The notes beneath the pieces were generated by a model, which made no database searches, was not told the DNA's origin, and saw only the letters and a list, made by a program, of their open reading frames with translations. The position numbers and the translations under genes are program-made. From an uncultured bacterium (GTDB taxonomy: Bacteria; Hydrogenedentota; Hydrogenedentia; Hydrogenedentales; Hydrogenedentaceae): 43,600 nucleotides of DNA. The stretch lies in NCBI GenBank assembly GCA_938014335.1, contig CALLRP010000019.1:1-43600 (forward strand), given 5' to 3'. Positions 41,916-43,600 of the stretch are shown here, one piece after another (positions within the stretch are counted from its first letter, which is position 1; each line of letters starts with the position of its first letter).

Positions 41916-43600
41916 CTATGGTTGTAAACAAATTAAGATGTTTTTTTCCCTTTCTTTGGGAGTGACATTTATAGAATTAATATGCCCATCTTTTAAGATG
42001 CAGTGGACTGTGGTTTTATTAGGGGCGTGGAGTTTGAAATCTACATCCCAGTTTTTGTCCCATGCGGGGAATAGGAAAATTTTATCGCCGTCCCATTGCA
42101 ATAACATAGATTGTAAAGTCATCATCAGGTTTCCGCCGTGACATTGGTCGGGAATCCAGTCGTAATTGGGTCCCCAAAAGGTTGGAAAACGAGAACCTTC
42201 ATGTTTGTGTCGGGAATTGGCAATTAACATCTTTTGGGTTTCCGTTGTCAATCCCAGATAGGCAGATTGTATAGCATCCTGTTGCCAGCCAAAGTGTTCC
42301 TTTGCAATCCGCTTATGGAAACTATTGATTGCTATATCAATATTCGGTCTGCCGACAGCAAAGATTCGATAGGGGAAGACTGCGTATAGTTCTGGATTTT
42401 CGATATTGTCTCGTTTAGGATTGAAAATCCGTGCCGGTTGAATTTGCTCCTCTTTAATAGGAATGGGAACGATAGATTTTAATAGTTGTTCCCAGCGGGA
42501 TTTTTCCTCTGTTTTAATAAGAGGAGTGTTTAGCGAGATAAGTCGTGGTAGGACAGCATGTAAACCGGCAACAGTAGGGGTGTCATCGGTTACCCCTTTT
42601 TGATAGGTCTCGACTGCCTGAGTGGGATGTATGATGAGCATTTGATTTTCATCTCTTGGGAAACGGGTTTCGAAAAAGCGTATAATTTCCCTTGCGTAGG
42701 GGAGCAATGTATTTTGTAGGAAATGGTCATCTTGTGTGAAATCGTAGTAGTCTAACATAATGAGCGTGAGTTCTAATCCACTTGCCCATATCCAGCGGAT
42801 GTAGGGATTGGTAATGTCGCCTACTTTTAAGTTGGTTCGTTCAAAGCCGTAATCACGGTTGCGCAGTAGACCCCAGAAATATATCGTTTCGGGGAGATAG
42901 ATTCCTTCGCAATTCCAGTAAAGGTTGCTTCGGAGTTGGCTCATGTTTATTATGCTCGTGTAAAGTTTGAATAGGGGTTGCATTAAATCGAAGTCGCCGG
43001 AAGATAACAATGGCCAGTAAGGTAATCGGGTGTTTTGCCACCAGTATCCACCTCCCCAACGACGATAATCGGGGTCGGATTTTAATTCATTGTTCTCACG
43101 CCATTCTACGGTAAATATGGAACCGTTGAATTTTATTGGAAACGCCCCTCGACTGGCACAGGCAGTAGTCCAGCGCTGTAATGCATACATTTTACTAACC
43201 CATTCAGCGTCATCATTCCCTTTAGCAACAATCCAGCTTCTTTGCCAGAAACTACGCCACCAATCTTTGTGTTGTTCGTAAACTGTACTCTCTGAAACTT
43301 GTAATACCTTTTTCCTTTCTTCTATCACCGTATGGAGCCATTTTTCAGGAGTTGTGGGGTGCATTGTTTTGCATAATATGTATACGGTGTAATTCTTTTT
43401 CTTGTGTCCTTCTAAAGTAACGCTATCTAATTTTTTCAGACCGTCCGACCAGATTAAACAACCAAAAATGCGATTTAGAAGAGGGTCTGTAAATCTATCT
43501 TTGTATTCGCTGAAGCCTTGCAAATCCATGGAATAGCCCCAGATAGAGTGGTTATTATGGTGATATACTGCCAAACCGTCAAAGGGTAACTGCGGTAAAA
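41916..43600 (-). CDS. Partial six-hairpin glycoside hydrolase-like protein (GH95-like/DUF5703-type)
   Basis: The reading frame is open to the window edge, so the N-terminus is missing. More than 560 residues are visible. RRWGGGYWWQNTRLPYWPLLSSGDFDLMQPLFKLY and WIWASGLELTLIMLDYYDFTQDD match the (alpha/alpha)6 barrel of GH95-like fucosidase-family proteins, and the upstream part resembles the beta domain of DUF5703-type proteins. Late segments GSRFPTFWGPNYDWIPDQCHGGN and LLQWDGDKIFLFPAWDKNWDVDFKLHAP are typical ends. Catalytic residues could not be named with confidence. The gene is followed by the PI-PLC-like gene after 61 bases. Its true start lies beyond 43600; the TTG at 43572-43574 is not a real start. 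Confidence 0.78.
   Translation of the reverse strand, partial: LPQLPFDGLAVYHHNNHSIWGYSMDLQGFSEYKDRFTDPLLNRIFGCLIWSDGLKKLDSVTLEGHKKKNYTVYILCKTMHPTTPEKWLHTVIEERKKVLQVSESTVYEQHKDWWRSFWQRSWIVAKGNDDAEWVSKMYALQRWTTACASRGAFPIKFNGSIFTVEWRENNELKSDPDYRRWGGGYWWQNTRLPYWPLLSSGDFDLMQPLFKLYTSIINMSQLRSNLYWNCEGIYLPETIYFWGLLRNRDYGFERTNLKVGDITNPYIRWIWASGLELTLIMLDYYDFTQDDHFLQNTLLPYAREIIRFFETRFPRDENQMLIIHPTQAVETYQKGVTDDTPTVAGLHAVLPRLISLNTPLIKTEEKSRWEQLLKSIVPIPIKEEQIQPARIFNPKRDNIENPELYAVFPYRIFAVGRPNIDIAINSFHKRIAKEHFGWQQDAIQSAYLGLTTETQKMLIANSRHKHEGSRFPTFWGPNYDWIPDQCHGGNLMMTLQSMLLQWDGDKIFLFPAWDKNWDVDFKLHAPNKTTVHCILKDGHINSINVTPKEREKNILICLQP

Overview
The window is AT-rich bacterial chromosome, mostly conserved single-copy genes with short gaps and good Shine-Dalgarno sites. 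Pyruvate:ferredoxin oxidoreductase and several secreted or Tat-exported glycoside hydrolases (families recognised as GH29, GH51, GH109, a GH10-like protein and a GH95-like six-hairpin enzyme) point to a fermentative, glycan-degrading anaerobe. The style of the secretome resembles uncultivated PVC, FCB or Hydrogenedentes-type lineages, but I cannot fix the phylum from sequence alone.

Layout. 1-6.4 kb: a membrane M28 peptidase, then a pyruvate oxidoreductase gene followed by a dihydroorotate-dehydrogenase-like gene, closed by a hairpin terminator. 6.7-9.9 kb: a PcrA/UvrD helicase overlapping a TTG-started chorismate mutase/prephenate dehydratase. 10-14.6 kb: queC facing away from a three-gene run: a B12/radical-SAM-like protein that has lost its cluster cysteines, a PfkB kinase and a saccharopine-dehydrogenase-like oxidoreductase. 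14.6-17.1 kb: peroxiredoxin, a YprB-type exonuclease-like protein and tmRNA, all on the minus strand. 17.3-19.7 kb: a large exported GH10-like protein. 19.7-21 kb: a single-domain HUH/Y1 transposase between two inverted arrays of palindromic repeats. 21-24.7 kb: a GH51-GH29 operon. 24.9-32.9 kb: tRNA-Pro, then a long co-directional block infC-rpmI-rplT-hisA-tyrA-tmk-holB-ricT-tatD-radical SAM, with infC apparently starting at AUA. 32.9-36.8 kb: a lipoprotein, an HtrA protease with its own terminator, and a Tat-exported GH109. 36.9-40.5 kb: a tight three-gene unit of a CARF-HEPN (Csm6/Csx1-like) protein, Cas6 and a secernin-type hydrolase. 40.9-43.6 kb: a PI-PLC-like secreted protein and a six-hairpin glycosidase that runs off the right edge.

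The most unusual parts are: (i) the CARF-HEPN/Cas6/secernin unit, which has no interference, adaptation or array component in the window; (ii) the transposase with its palindrome arrays, including an exact 51-bp inverted repeat around the gene and relics of the same palindrome beside the tmRNA and near 6.6 kb; (iii) the cysteine-free radical-SAM-like protein; (iv) the AUA start of infC; and (v) the tmRNA tag frame. Families were assigned by reading motifs, with no database search, so any fine-grained name is an inference.
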